Positions 26,169-35,100 of a stretch of DNA of 64,000 nucleotides are shown piece by piece. A model generated the notes under the pieces. That model did no database searches and had not been told where the DNA came from. It worked only from the letters and a program-made list of their open reading frames with translations. Source of the stretch: JAUZRW01 sp034437755 (lineage in GTDB: Bacteria > Chloroflexota > Anaerolineae > Aggregatilineales > Phototrophicaceae); assembly GCA_034437755.1 (NCBI GenBank), contig DAOTTV010000003.1:1-64000 (forward strand), written 5' to 3'. The position numbers were made by a program, and so were the translations under genes. The stretch's first letter is position 1; each line of letters opens with the position of its first letter.

Positions 26169-27070
26169 GCAAGCGTATCCGGCAAAATATAAAGCAAAAT
26201 GATGAATGTCGCGCCCCACAAAACCATTGTGATCTGTAAAGGGCGGTCTTTTAAGAGAACTTCATCAGGAGCGCTACCATCGCCTTTGACATGGATCAAG
26301 TACAAATATCGAAAAAGCCCATATAGCACAAAAGGAACTGTCAGCATAGCAGTATTGTTGCCGTATACAGTCACTGTCTCAGCTTCAATTGTATACAACA
26401 GATACGTGATAAATGTCGATGTGACGACAAAGCGCAAGAGGTCATCCAGCAAAGCGAGATTGTAATGTGCAAATATTGGACGTGTTTTAACGGCACCATC
26501 CCCTAATGTGACCAGCTCTTGCCGACGCTTGCCGACAGCCAAGAAGAGGGCTAAAAGCCCTGAGCAGGCATAGAGCCACGGGGAAATAATGACACCGTCA
26601 AGCACGACAACGCCCGCCAACACACGCAAGACAAAGCCAGATGTAACTGTCAGGACATCGACAAGGACAATGTGCTTGAGTGAGAATGAATAGGCGATCT
26701 GAATCACGAGATACAGCGCTAGAATCACGGCTAATGACCGATCAAACCAGATGGCGACACTCAAAGTAATTAACGGGATAATCAGGGCGGCGATTTGAGC
26801 GACGCGGGGTGGCAATTGGCCTGATGGAAGCGGACGCGACATTTTGCGCGGGTGTAGACGGTCTTTTTCAATATCAACCAGATCGTTGATGATATATACT
26901 GTGCCAGACATGAGAATCAACAGTAGGGTGGCGATCACAACGCGAAAAACGGCTGTTGGATCAGTTAGCTGTCCTGCGAAGACAATACCCGGCAGGACAA
27001 ATAGTATATTCTTCGTCCACTGTTTCGGTCGCATGGTTTGTATCAGTCCAATAAAAGCCTGCACAGACAT
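26165..27070 (-). CDS. UbiA prenyltransferase, polyprenyl-phosphate phosphoribosyltransferase-like
   Basis: The 301-residue integral membrane enzyme has about eight or nine helices. It begins MRPKQWTKNILFVLPG and carries the first Asp motif NDLVDIEKDRLHPRK, then RPLPSG, the YSFSLKHIVLVDV loop and GFVLRVLAG. This combination matches the decaprenyl-phosphate phosphoribosyltransferase (Rv3806c-like) branch rather than quinone or heme branches. It probably joins polyprenyl phosphate to phosphoribosyl diphosphate as a cell-wall arabinose or ribose donor. It heads the operon with mvk and ipk. Confidence 0.88.
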   Translation of the reverse strand: MSVQAFIGLIQTMRPKQWTKNILFVLPGIVFAGQLTDPTAVFRVVIATLLLILMSGTVYIINDLVDIEKDRLHPRKMSRPLPSGQLPPRVAQIAALIIPLITLSVAIWFDRSLAVILALYLVIQIAYSFSLKHIVLVDVLTVTSGFVLRVLAGVVVLDGVIISPWLYACSGLLALFLAVGKRRQELVTLGDGAVKTRPIFAHYNLALLDDLLRFVVTSTFITYLLYTIEAETVTVYGNNTAMLTVPFVLYGLFRYLYLIHVKGDGSAPDEVLLKDRPLQITMVLWGATFIILLYILPDTLA

Positions 27071-27102
27071 CCTCCGGCACGGTCGAATAAGCTCAGTGGC
27101 GC

Positions 27103-27130
27103 ATTATAACCAACTCAGAATAGTCAACAA
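27103..27130 (-). promoter_or_regulatory. Promoter of the ubiA-mvk-ipk operon
   Basis: On the minus strand a perfect -10 TATAAT (27103-27108) lies 16 bp downstream of TTGTTG (27125-27130), about 30 nt before the ubiA start. Confidence 0.5.
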
Positions 27131-27143
27131 TCCCCTATATATC

Positions 27144-27181
27144 AATCGCTATCTGGGTAGAATAAGTCTCTCATAGCGATT
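27144..27181. promoter_or_regulatory. Inverted repeat flanking a -10-like box (candidate operator)
   Basis: AATCGCTAT (27144-27152) and ATAGCGATT (27173-27181) are perfect 9-bp arms 20 bp apart. Between them lies TAGAAT (27158-27163), a plausible -10 box for the MvaD-like gene. The repeat sits in the divergent region between two sets of mevalonate genes, where an operator could control both. Confidence 0.45.
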
Positions 27182-27199
27182 TAACAGAAAGTGATAAAC

Positions 27200-28195
27200 A
27201 TGCTAAAGCAAGCAACCGCCCGCGCACACTCGAATATTGCGTTTATCAAATATTGGGGCAACCGTGATGATGATTTACGCTTACCCATCAATCCATCCAT
27301 TAGCATGAATCTAGCTGATTTGTATACAGATACGACTGTTACGTGGGATGATGCCACAGACGACGATATTTTGTATATTAACGGTGAGCAACAGACGGGC
27401 CAGACGCGTGAGCGAGTCGTGGCGCACCTTGATCAAATTCGCCAACGGTATCAGATCAATGCAAACGCAAGCGTATATTCTCACAATAATTTTCCGATGG
27501 GCGCAGGCATCGCCTCATCCGCATCGGCGTTTGCCGCCCTCACGCTCGCCGCTGTACGTGCCGCCGACTTAGACTTGTCTGAGCGTGAGCTATCGACAAT
27601 TGCACGTTTAGGGTCAGGGTCAGCATCGCGATCAATCCCTGCTGGCTTTGTCGTGTGGCACGCCGGCGACACACACGAGTCTGCTTATGCTGAAAGTGTA
27701 GCCGCGTCTGATCATTGGGATCTCGTAGATGTGATCGCGGTCGTCAGCGACCAGCATAAGCGCACAACGTCCCAAGCCGGACACCCGACCGCGCAAACTA
27801 GCGATTTGCAAGACGCACGGGTTGCCGGCGCGGTCAATCGCCTAGAGCAATGTCAGCAAGCCATACAATCGCGTGACTTTGCGCGGCTAGCAGATGTTGT
27901 CGAACATGATAGCAATCTCATGCACGCTGTCATGATGACCAGTCGTCCGCCGTTATTTTATTGGCAACCAACGACACTGACGGTTATGGAACTTGTGCGC
28001 CAATGGCGGGATATTGATGGTCTTCAAGTGTGCTACACGTTAGATGCTGGGCCTAATGTCCATTGTATCTGTGTCAGAGATGCCGCAGAGACCGTAAGAG
28101 AACGCTTGACGGCCCTATCTAGTATCATAGATGTGTTGGTATCTCCGGTTGGTTCATCTGCGCGTATTATTTCAACATCCGATAAAAATACCTAA
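27200..28195 (+). CDS. mvaD: Diphosphomevalonate/phosphomevalonate decarboxylase (MvaD family)
   Basis: This GHMP-superfamily decarboxylase of about 331 residues shows ARAHSNIAFIKYWGNRDDDL, the nucleotide loop PMGAGIASSASAFAALTLAA, LGSGSASRSIPAGFVVWHAG and the catalytic Asp in LDAGPNVHCI. The ATG at 27200 puts the conserved N-terminus at the usual distance; a GTG three codons earlier is the alternative. No phosphomevalonate kinase gene is present, while ipk is divergent next door. The physiological substrate may therefore be 5-phosphomevalonate (giving isopentenyl phosphate), as shown for the Chloroflexota Roseiflexus. Sequence alone does not decide this. Confidence 0.9.
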   Translation: MLKQATARAHSNIAFIKYWGNRDDDLRLPINPSISMNLADLYTDTTVTWDDATDDDILYINGEQQTGQTRERVVAHLDQIRQRYQINANASVYSHNNFPMGAGIASSASAFAALTLAAVRAADLDLSERELSTIARLGSGSASRSIPAGFVVWHAGDTHESAYAESVAASDHWDLVDVIAVVSDQHKRTTSQAGHPTAQTSDLQDARVAGAVNRLEQCQQAIQSRDFARLADVVEHDSNLMHAVMMTSRPPLFYWQPTTLTVMELVRQWRDIDGLQVCYTLDAGPNVHCICVRDAAETVRERLTALSSIIDVLVSPVGSSARIISTSDKNT

Positions 28196-28290
28196 CGAAC
28201 ACTCATTGCAGAGTGCTTGCTTATCACTATCAAAGCACCATATAATAAATTGATGTAAACATCCGTATATACGTTGAAGGTGCGACCCGA

Positions 28291-29793
28291 ATGTTGGAGC
28301 AACTACTGAATAACGACTTTTTAATCTCTGTATTGGCCTTCGCGCTGATTCTGATCCCAGCCATTATTATCCACGAACTAGGGCATTTTCTCGCGGCGAA
28401 GTGGATCGGCATCAACGTGCTGGAATTTGGTCTGGGATTTCCCCCGCGTATGGTGCGGTTATTCCGCTGGGGCGAGACAGATTTCACGCTGAATTGGCTC
28501 CCAATCGGGGCTTTTGTACGTCCCTTTGGCGAGGACATCGTCTCGGGTGAAGACGACCCCTACGAGGACGATTACGACGATGAGTATGACGGGAATAAAG
28601 CCAAACATTCCCCGTATATCACTGAGCGCGAAGAGTTAATCGCGCGTGGCATCCCTGAAGATGAACTGATGTCCGTTAATGATGCCAAACCCATCCCGCG
28701 TATCATTTTCATGGCGGCCGGCGCAACCTTCAACGTCATTTCTGCTATTCTGATTTTCATGGTTGCCGCATTTTTGGGCTATCCGGTGGAAATTGGGGCG
28801 CGGGTGCAACTCGCAGAAATCCCTGAGCAATCGATCTTTAACCAGAGCGCTGTTAGCGCAGGGGACGCGATTGAGCGCATCAACGGTGAATTATTCCCCA
28901 CATCAGAAGCATTCTTCGACGAATTCACAGCCTTGAACGGGCAAAATGTCACGCTTGATATGCGTCGTCTTGAAGATGATACGCCATATAGCATCAACGT
29001 AACCCCGACTGCTAGTAGTCTGCGTGGCTTTGTATTGATTACTGTTGTCATGGAAGATGAGCCGGGCCATATCGCAGGCTTAGAAGCCGAAGACCGCGTC
29101 GTTGGGGTTGATGGTGAAACCATTAGCGCCGTTGATCCGGTTGGTGACCTCATTCGCCAGACGAATGCCAGTGCCGGCGAAGCGATGACGCTCACTATCG
29201 AACGACCGCACGACGAAAGCGAACGCTTTGCAACACTCGATATACAGGTCACACCCCGTGAGATTAATCCGGATGAAGGACGCATCGGCATCGGCATTCT
29301 CTCACAGTTTCGCACTGATGATAATGTCGTCTATCAAGATGCCAACCCACAAATTGAATATGTGCCACAGTCAGCCGGGTTCTCGGTACAGTACGGTTTT
29401 GCTCGCACATGGGAGACACTTCAATTGATTGCGTCCGTTCCATCGCGCATCACTAATGGCACGCTGACCCCTGAAGAATCGCGTCCGGTGAGTGTCGTGG
29501 GCATTAGTCAGATTGGTGGCGAGTTCCTCAAGGGCAGTATTCGCAATGGAACGCCATTTCTCGTGTTAGAATTCTTCGCGCTCATCAGCATTTTCTTAGG
29601 GATTACGAACTTACTGCCAATTCCGGCACTCGATGGTGGTCGGATTGTATTCGTAATTGTCGAGATCATCCGTGGTGAACGAGTGCCACCGCAGATCGAG
29701 AACGTCGTCCATCAAGTGGCGATTATCATATTAATCTTGTTGAGCATTGTGTTGATTTTCTTCGACATCATCAACCCTATTCAACTGCCATAG
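28291..29793 (+). CDS. rseP: Site-2-type membrane metalloprotease (M50, RseP family)
   Basis: The 500-residue intramembrane zinc protease has HELGH (His28-His32) in the first helix, followed by EFGLGFPPRM and LPIGAFVRPFG. The third-ligand motif NLLPIPALDGGRI is near the C-terminus. Between the catalytic helices lie two PDZ-like domains, around NQSAVSAGDAIERINGE and GHIAGLEAEDRVVGVDGE. Unusually, an acidic insertion rich in Asp/Glu (GEDDPYEDDYDDEYDG) follows the second motif. It may cleave anti-sigma factors or signal-peptide remnants; no such substrate is encoded beside it. Confidence 0.93.
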   Translation: MLEQLLNNDFLISVLAFALILIPAIIIHELGHFLAAKWIGINVLEFGLGFPPRMVRLFRWGETDFTLNWLPIGAFVRPFGEDIVSGEDDPYEDDYDDEYDGNKAKHSPYITEREELIARGIPEDELMSVNDAKPIPRIIFMAAGATFNVISAILIFMVAAFLGYPVEIGARVQLAEIPEQSIFNQSAVSAGDAIERINGELFPTSEAFFDEFTALNGQNVTLDMRRLEDDTPYSINVTPTASSLRGFVLITVVMEDEPGHIAGLEAEDRVVGVDGETISAVDPVGDLIRQTNASAGEAMTLTIERPHDESERFATLDIQVTPREINPDEGRIGIGILSQFRTDDNVVYQDANPQIEYVPQSAGFSVQYGFARTWETLQLIASVPSRITNGTLTPEESRPVSVVGISQIGGEFLKGSIRNGTPFLVLEFFALISIFLGITNLLPIPALDGGRIVFVIVEIIRGERVPPQIENVVHQVAIIILILLSIVLIFFDIINPIQLP

Positions 29794-29820
29794 TTTTCAG
29801 AGGAGTATCAAAACTCACCT

Positions 29821-30822
29821 ATGAGTGACATGAATTACCAGAGCGACATAGAAGCATTACCAACATTCGACGATGCTCTCGCTGAGCTTAAATCTGGCGC
29901 GGGTCATACACCTAGCCCTGATGTACTGTATGGCTTATCAAGCTTGAGTTTGGCGCAAATCAAAGCGTTGGAACCAGTCTGGCAAGAGCTAGATATGACC
30001 TATCGCCGTGTTCTCATGCAGATGCTCGTTGACGTGAGTGTATCGAATTATGAAATGAATTATCGCCCAATCGGCTATGCGAACCTCGATGCAGAAGAAC
30101 CACAGGAGCGACAAGCCGCAATTGAGCTATTGTGGGAAGATAAGAGCCTCAAACTGATGGATACGCTCATCCATATGGCACAGCATGATGATAGTGTCAT
30201 CGTGCGTGCCGAAGCTATCCGGGCTTTAGGACGCTTTGTTTTACTCGGTGAACTAGGCGATTTGCCCGATGAGGAGACGAAACGCGCAGAAGAGACACTT
30301 TTGCAGATTCTCGATGCTGATACTATCGATACTGAAATTCATCGGCGTGCTTTAGAAGCAATCGCAAATTGCACGCGTACAGAAATTGCTGGCATTATTG
30401 CCAGAGCATATAACAGTTCTGACGATGTCTTGCGTACAAGTGCAATTGCCGCTATGGGGAACACCTGTGATAGTCGTCGCTGGGGCCAGACCGTTCTCAA
30501 AGAATTAGATACGTCGGACGATACGATACGCATCACCGCGGCACAGGCGGCCGGCGAATTACAACTAGAAGACGCGATGAAGCCACTCACGCGCATTTTA
30601 GCAGAGGGCGAACGTGACGAGCAAGAAATTGCTATCTGGTCATTGGGCGAGATTGGCGGCAAAGAAGCTGTTAGTATCCTTCAGCACGCGGCGGAAATTG
30701 CTGAAGAAAATGAAGATGATGACATGCTCGATCGCATTGACGATGCGTTAGGTAATGCGAGCCTTGCAATGGGTGAGTTGATATTCGACGAATTCACGAC
30801 TATGGATGACATGGAAACCTAG
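29821..30822 (+). CDS. HEAT-repeat protein
   Basis: This 333-residue cytoplasmic protein has no signal peptide. It contains successive helical repeats such as VIVRAEAIRALGRFV, EIHRRALEAIANC, DVLRTSAIAAMGNT, DTIRITAAQAAGEL and DEQEIAIWSLGEIGG, spaced by about 30-40 residues. These are HEAT/PBS-lyase-type repeats used for protein-protein contacts. Both ends are acidic. It follows the M50 protease by 27 nt and is probably cotranscribed with it. The partner is unknown. Confidence 0.85.
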   Translation: MSDMNYQSDIEALPTFDDALAELKSGAGHTPSPDVLYGLSSLSLAQIKALEPVWQELDMTYRRVLMQMLVDVSVSNYEMNYRPIGYANLDAEEPQERQAAIELLWEDKSLKLMDTLIHMAQHDDSVIVRAEAIRALGRFVLLGELGDLPDEETKRAEETLLQILDADTIDTEIHRRALEAIANCTRTEIAGIIARAYNSSDDVLRTSAIAAMGNTCDSRRWGQTVLKELDTSDDTIRITAAQAAGELQLEDAMKPLTRILAEGERDEQEIAIWSLGEIGGKEAVSILQHAAEIAEENEDDDMLDRIDDALGNASLAMGELIFDEFTTMDDMET

Positions 30823-30835
30823 TCAGTCACAACAC

Positions 30836-30870
30836 AGCAAAGCCCCCGTGAGGATTGTAGGGGCTTTGCT
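30836..30870. terminator. Hairpin between convergent HEAT and SCP2 genes
   Basis: AGCAAAGCCCC (30836-30846) pairs perfectly with GGGGCTTTGCT (30860-30870). It lies between two convergent stop codons, so it can act in either direction even though the T-runs are short. Confidence 0.65.
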
Positions 30871-30883
30871 AGATCATCATAAT

Positions 30884-31213
30884 TTAGCCACCCATGTTAA
30901 ACCATTGCATGAGTTTCATGCCCATGTTCATGTTGTCGATCTTGATCTTACCCATCATAAAAGCCTGCATCGGGTTCATATCACCTGTAGCGATTTGATA
31001 GAAATCATCAGCATTTGCCTTCACCGTTACATCAGCGTCGGTCTCGCCCTCACCATGTGTGGCTTGGCCATCATCGACTTTTACCCAATACATCCCCCCA
31101 TTATCGCCACTCAAATCGAATTGGAAGGTTGCATTCTCTCCACTTGCTTTATCTGGACGAAATGAATTCATCATTTCCCCAAACATATTTTTAATCTCTT
31201 CTTGAGTTGCCAT
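30884..31213 (-). CDS. SCP2 sterol-transfer-domain protein
   Basis: This 109-residue stand-alone SCP2 domain has FQFDLSGDNGGMYWVKV, then DADVTVKANADDFYQIATG and the C-terminal PMQAFMMGKIKIDNMNMGMKL, the usual lipid-binding signature. The family binds hydrophobic ligands such as fatty acyl chains. AAGGAGATG precedes the ATG at good spacing. It is a monocistronic gene. Confidence 0.88.
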   Translation of the reverse strand: MATQEEIKNMFGEMMNSFRPDKASGENATFQFDLSGDNGGMYWVKVDDGQATHGEGETDADVTVKANADDFYQIATGDMNPMQAFMMGKIKIDNMNMGMKLMQWFNMGG

Positions 31214-31293
31214 TCTAATTCATCTCCTTTTCGGAAAATACAATCTTATTAGATCCTCTAAAAAGACAACGTACGATATGTAGTATACTATTG

Positions 31294-31315
31294 AAACCGT
31301 TCTGATAAACGGTTT
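31294..31315 (+). promoter_or_regulatory. Leader hairpin upstream of the beta-propeller gene
   Basis: AAACCGTT (31294-31301) and AACGGTTT (31308-31315) form a perfect stem four bases before the GGAG ribosome-binding site of the next gene. It could stabilise the message or bind a dimeric regulator. Confidence 0.35.
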
Positions 31316-31329
31316 TATTGGAGAAACCC

Positions 31330-32619
31330 ATGTTTAGGTATCTAGCACTACTCATTTTCACCCTGCTATTCACTGTCACGACTGCCGCCATTGATGAATT
31401 CACACAAGCCACGTCCGGAAAGATTGCTGTCGTCGGCATGGATTACAACATTTATTCTTACGATGTGGCGCAGTCGGATTTAGCGCCCATCACCACCAAC
31501 GCAAACCGAACGCGTCGCTATCAGTGGCCGACATGGTCACGAGATGGGCGCCTCGCTTATTTCTGCTGTGATTTGCGCGTCACTCGTGATTTATCATCAA
31601 TTGCTTATATCTCGGATGATGGGATTAGCCCCGGCGAAGTCGCTTATGAGGGGGCTAATGAGACAATCATCCACGCCGCGTGGTCACCCGCTCAGTGTGA
31701 TGATGGAACAGCCTGTCGTGAACTAGCGCTCCTGATTAATGATGTCGTACGTGGTGGTATTTCGATCGAAATGCTCACCAACAATACTGAAGAAACCCGT
31801 AGCCGCACGATTGGTGTAGGCTCGCCGTTTTACTATAACTGGAATCCTGACGGCACACGGATGATCTTCCATCGGAATAACGACAGCATCGATATCTTTG
31901 ATATGGTGAACAACGATGTCGTCAGTAGTTTGCGCGAGCAATCACCGGGCACATATCAATCGCCAGCATGGTCACCTGTCGATAATCGTGTGCTATATGG
32001 TGTTGCCGGTGAGAGCGGCACTGATTTAGTCGTCGCTGACGATGACAATACGCAAGCACTCGTCACTGGTATCAATGGCTTTGTCTCGTTCCTCTGGTCA
32101 CCTGATGGACGTTACATCGCTTATCGTAGCTTGCAAGAGAATAACATCGGCTCTATCTTTGTCGTCGATGCTGAAACCGGTGAGACAATCACCAGCACGA
32201 TTACGGATGGCGTTCTGGCGTTTTTCTGGTCGCCGGATAGCCGTAAATTAGCGTTTGTTTCTGTCAATGATCGCGCAGGACGAAATGCTAAAGTGCAAGC
32301 CCTTGCCCGTCAGCATTTCGTGCAGGATAATGAGCGTATTGAATTTGTCTGGTCAAAGCTGGATATCGCAACGGGTGAGGCTATTCGTCTGAGTTCATTC
32401 TTGCCAACATATGAAATGCAATACATGTTGACTTACTTCGATCAATTTGCACCCAGTCATCGCATCTGGTCGCCAGATAGCCGCTATTTAACATATAGTA
32501 CTGTGGTTGATTTAGAGACACAACCGCGTGCGGTGGTCATTCAGCTCGATACTGAGAACCTACAAGACCCACGAACAGAAATAGCGAGCGGCGTATTCAG
32601 CGTTTGGAGTTTTGATTAA
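31330..32619 (+). CDS. Secreted TolB-like beta-propeller protein
   Basis: This protein of about 429 residues has a signal peptide (RYLALLIFTLLFTVTTAA). Repeated WD40-like/PD40 blades are marked by WSPDGR, WNPDGTRMIF, WSPVDNRVLY, WSPDSRKLAFVS and WSPDSRYLTYS. The ATG at 31330 is preferred to an upstream TTG because GGAG lies six bases before it. It leads a run of three exported proteins (propeller, LysM-M23, SH3), which suggests a role in the envelope, but no enzyme activity is apparent. Confidence 0.85.
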   Translation: MFRYLALLIFTLLFTVTTAAIDEFTQATSGKIAVVGMDYNIYSYDVAQSDLAPITTNANRTRRYQWPTWSRDGRLAYFCCDLRVTRDLSSIAYISDDGISPGEVAYEGANETIIHAAWSPAQCDDGTACRELALLINDVVRGGISIEMLTNNTEETRSRTIGVGSPFYYNWNPDGTRMIFHRNNDSIDIFDMVNNDVVSSLREQSPGTYQSPAWSPVDNRVLYGVAGESGTDLVVADDDNTQALVTGINGFVSFLWSPDGRYIAYRSLQENNIGSIFVVDAETGETITSTITDGVLAFFWSPDSRKLAFVSVNDRAGRNAKVQALARQHFVQDNERIEFVWSKLDIATGEAIRLSSFLPTYEMQYMLTYFDQFAPSHRIWSPDSRYLTYSTVVDLETQPRAVVIQLDTENLQDPRTEIASGVFSVWSFD

Positions 32620-32629
32620 GTCAGGGGCT

Positions 32630-34240
32630 ATGTTCCGTTATTGTGTCATTTTGCTAATTGGGTTGCTCGTTACATCCGGTTGTATGCGCGAGCAACCTAA
32701 TATCATCATCATTACAGCTACTTTTCCGGCTGAACCTTATGTCGTTGCTATACCGACGAATACACCACAAGCAAGCGCGACCCCCTTCGTACCGGTCGCA
32801 CAAAGTTTATCGCCAGTGCCAGATGTACCACTGAGCCAACCTACACCAAACGTCACGCGGGTGCCGATACAAGTAGCAGATGAACATACGGTACAAGCGG
32901 GTGATACGCTATCAGCGATCGCTAATCGTTATAATGTCTCGGTGAACACACTCATCGAACTCAATCAGATCGATAACCCGAACGTGTTATCGGTCGGGCA
33001 GGTGCTTCAATTACCCGAAGCCCCATCTGAGTACACACCGGATTTCAAAATAATCCCTGATAGTCGCCTTGTACGTGGGCCTGATAGCACATCATTCGAT
33101 ATTGCGGCTTTCATCAATCAACAACCCGGCTACATCCGCACTGCGACGGATACGGTTACAACAGGTCTCGCAAACGGAGCAGGTTTCGATCGTGTCCTGA
33201 CATCTTCACAGATCGTGCGGCGGGTCGCGCTCGAATACAGTGTCGATCCGCGTCTATTACTCGCAATGCTGGAATATCGTGCGGGTTGGTTGAGTAATCC
33301 GCAACCGCGCGATGACCTGCAAACACATCCACTTATCAGTGCTGAAGCATCGGGTCTCACTGACCGTAGCGGGTTGTATCGCCAGCTGGTGTGGTTGGCA
33401 AACGAACTCAATCGCGGCTATTATGGTTGGAAGTATCGTGGCAATGTCGTGATTCAATTTAGTGATGGCAGTCGATCACTGTACAACCCGACCCTAAACC
33501 CCGCCACAATTGCAGTGCAATATGCGCTGAGTCGGGCTGGTACACCCTATAGCACCTGGGAACAACAGGTGAGCATCGCCGGATTGTATGGGGTTTACGT
33601 CCAGTATTTTGGTGATCCCTTTGCAGATGCAACTGATCCGCTCGTGCCACCGACGATCCAGCAACCTGTGCTTGATTTACCATTTGAGGACGGCGTAGAA
33701 TGGCGCTTTACGGGCGGTTCTCATGGCGGTTGGGGATCAGGAAGTGCGTGGTCATCTGTTGATTTTGCCCCCTCAGAAGAACGTCCGCAGAGTACATTTT
33801 GCTACGTATCATCGGCATGGGTAACAGCTGTCGCGCGTGGGGTCATCGCGCGTGTCGAAGATGGCGTGATCGTGCTTGATCTTGATGGGGACGGCGATGA
33901 AGCAACGGGGTGGACGGTGAATTATTTGCACGTCACGGTTGATGAGTCAATTCGTGCCGGTATGACTGTGCTACCGGGGCAACGGCTCGGCAACCCATCG
34001 TGTGAGGGCGGTGTCTCTAATGCGACGCATTTGCACATTGGACGGCGTTTCAATGGTGAATGGCTCCCGGCTGATTGCCAGCAATGCCTGACAAATGTCA
34101 ACATTCCGCCTTTCGTCATGGGAGGATGGGAGGTTATAGGTATTGCAGGGCAAGAGTATCAAGGGTATATGCAAAAAGGGGGCGAGCGCATACAGGCTGA
34201 ACAGGGTATTGCTACAGACATCAACCGCATTTCAGGATAG
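32630..34240 (+). CDS. LysM lipoprotein with M23-type peptidase domain
   Basis: This lipoprotein of about 536 residues has lipobox LVTSGC. A Thr/Pro-rich linker leads to a LysM domain (HTVQAGDTLSAIANRYNVS through GQVLQLP). A helical region resembling muramidase/transglycosylase-like folds follows (SSQIVRRVALEYSVDPRLLL). At the C-terminus an M23/LasA-like domain shows His in TGGSHGGWG, Asp in SSVDFAP and the HxH in ATHLHIG. It probably binds and cuts peptidoglycan at the cell surface. Start is at the ATG 32630 behind AGGGG, 10 nt after the propeller gene. Confidence 0.83.
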   Translation: MFRYCVILLIGLLVTSGCMREQPNIIIITATFPAEPYVVAIPTNTPQASATPFVPVAQSLSPVPDVPLSQPTPNVTRVPIQVADEHTVQAGDTLSAIANRYNVSVNTLIELNQIDNPNVLSVGQVLQLPEAPSEYTPDFKIIPDSRLVRGPDSTSFDIAAFINQQPGYIRTATDTVTTGLANGAGFDRVLTSSQIVRRVALEYSVDPRLLLAMLEYRAGWLSNPQPRDDLQTHPLISAEASGLTDRSGLYRQLVWLANELNRGYYGWKYRGNVVIQFSDGSRSLYNPTLNPATIAVQYALSRAGTPYSTWEQQVSIAGLYGVYVQYFGDPFADATDPLVPPTIQQPVLDLPFEDGVEWRFTGGSHGGWGSGSAWSSVDFAPSEERPQSTFCYVSSAWVTAVARGVIARVEDGVIVLDLDGDGDEATGWTVNYLHVTVDESIRAGMTVLPGQRLGNPSCEGGVSNATHLHIGRRFNGEWLPADCQQCLTNVNIPPFVMGGWEVIGIAGQEYQGYMQKGGERIQAEQGIATDINRISG

Positions 34241-34245
34241 GGTTT

Positions 34246-35025
34246 ATGCTATATAAACATCGTCGCATATTAGGCTCGCTCATCATATTATTTTTGTTGG
34301 TCTGCGCGCCTCCAGTATTGTCTCAGCGGATTACTGATACACCCGTTCCGGTTAACTTGCCGGATATACAATCCGTGCAACCGACAAATGTCCTGCTTTC
34401 GACACCGACAACTACGCCCACAGCTACGCCTGAGTTGCCATCTGTGTTGCTACAAGCCATTGATACCCCGCAGAATATCAACGTCCGCGATTATCCTGAT
34501 GTAATAGGTGCATATCTTGGGTCACTAGAGCCAGAAGAGCAATACGAAGTAACCGGTCGCTTCTTCTCGTGGTATCAATTCCGATATGAAACTGCACCGG
34601 ATGGATTGGGATGGGTATTCGGGCAAAGTGTACGGATTATCGGCGATGATAGTGATATTCCGATTATCGACCCTGACGCGGCACCTACACCTGTTGAAGA
34701 CCCGACACTAGAAGCGCAATTACGCCTATTAACGCCAGATGTGGCGAATACTGCAACAGCATCTGCTCGGATACTCAGTGTGCCAACCGATGAGTTTTTC
34801 GGCAATGGTCAGCAATTCCCACCAACTTATACGCCACCGCCTGACGTTGTTGCTCTAGCACCGACGCAATCGATTGGGCTTCAAGCATCACCGACACCTC
34901 CGAGTAGTCTCATTGATGCGACGATCGAATCCGTTGCATCCGGCGACATCCCACCGATTCTACCGATCTTGGGTCTGGGTGTATTCGGGCTTCTGGGCTT
35001 ATTGATTAGTTTGATCCGTGCGTAA
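34246..35025 (+). CDS. Exported SH3-domain protein with C-terminal membrane anchor
   Basis: The 259-residue protein has an N-terminal signal (LGSLIILFLLVCAPPVLS). A Thr/Pro linker follows, then a bacterial SH3 domain (INVRDYPDVIGAYLGSL through GLGWVFGQSVRI). A long Pro/Thr region leads to a C-terminal helix ILPILGLGVFGLLGLLISLI with a basic end, so both ends can anchor it. It starts five bases after the LysM-M23 gene and ends the operon. Confidence 0.8.
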   Translation: MLYKHRRILGSLIILFLLVCAPPVLSQRITDTPVPVNLPDIQSVQPTNVLLSTPTTTPTATPELPSVLLQAIDTPQNINVRDYPDVIGAYLGSLEPEEQYEVTGRFFSWYQFRYETAPDGLGWVFGQSVRIIGDDSDIPIIDPDAAPTPVEDPTLEAQLRLLTPDVANTATASARILSVPTDEFFGNGQQFPPTYTPPPDVVALAPTQSIGLQASPTPPSSLIDATIESVASGDIPPILPILGLGVFGLLGLLISLIRA

Positions 35026-35040
35026 CCAACGATAGAAATA

Positions 35041-35067
35041 AAAAAGCCCAACTGAAATGGGCTTTTT
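35041..35067 (+). terminator. Terminator of the propeller-LysM-SH3 operon
   Basis: AAAAAGCCCA (35041-35050) and TGGGCTTTTT (35058-35067) form a perfect stem with a 7-nt loop and a T5 tail. The A5 on the left gives a T-run on the other strand too, so it can also end the convergent IscA-like gene. Confidence 0.88.
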
Positions 35068-35100
35068 GATCTACTACTTTAGAGTATGGCTCGTCGAGTG

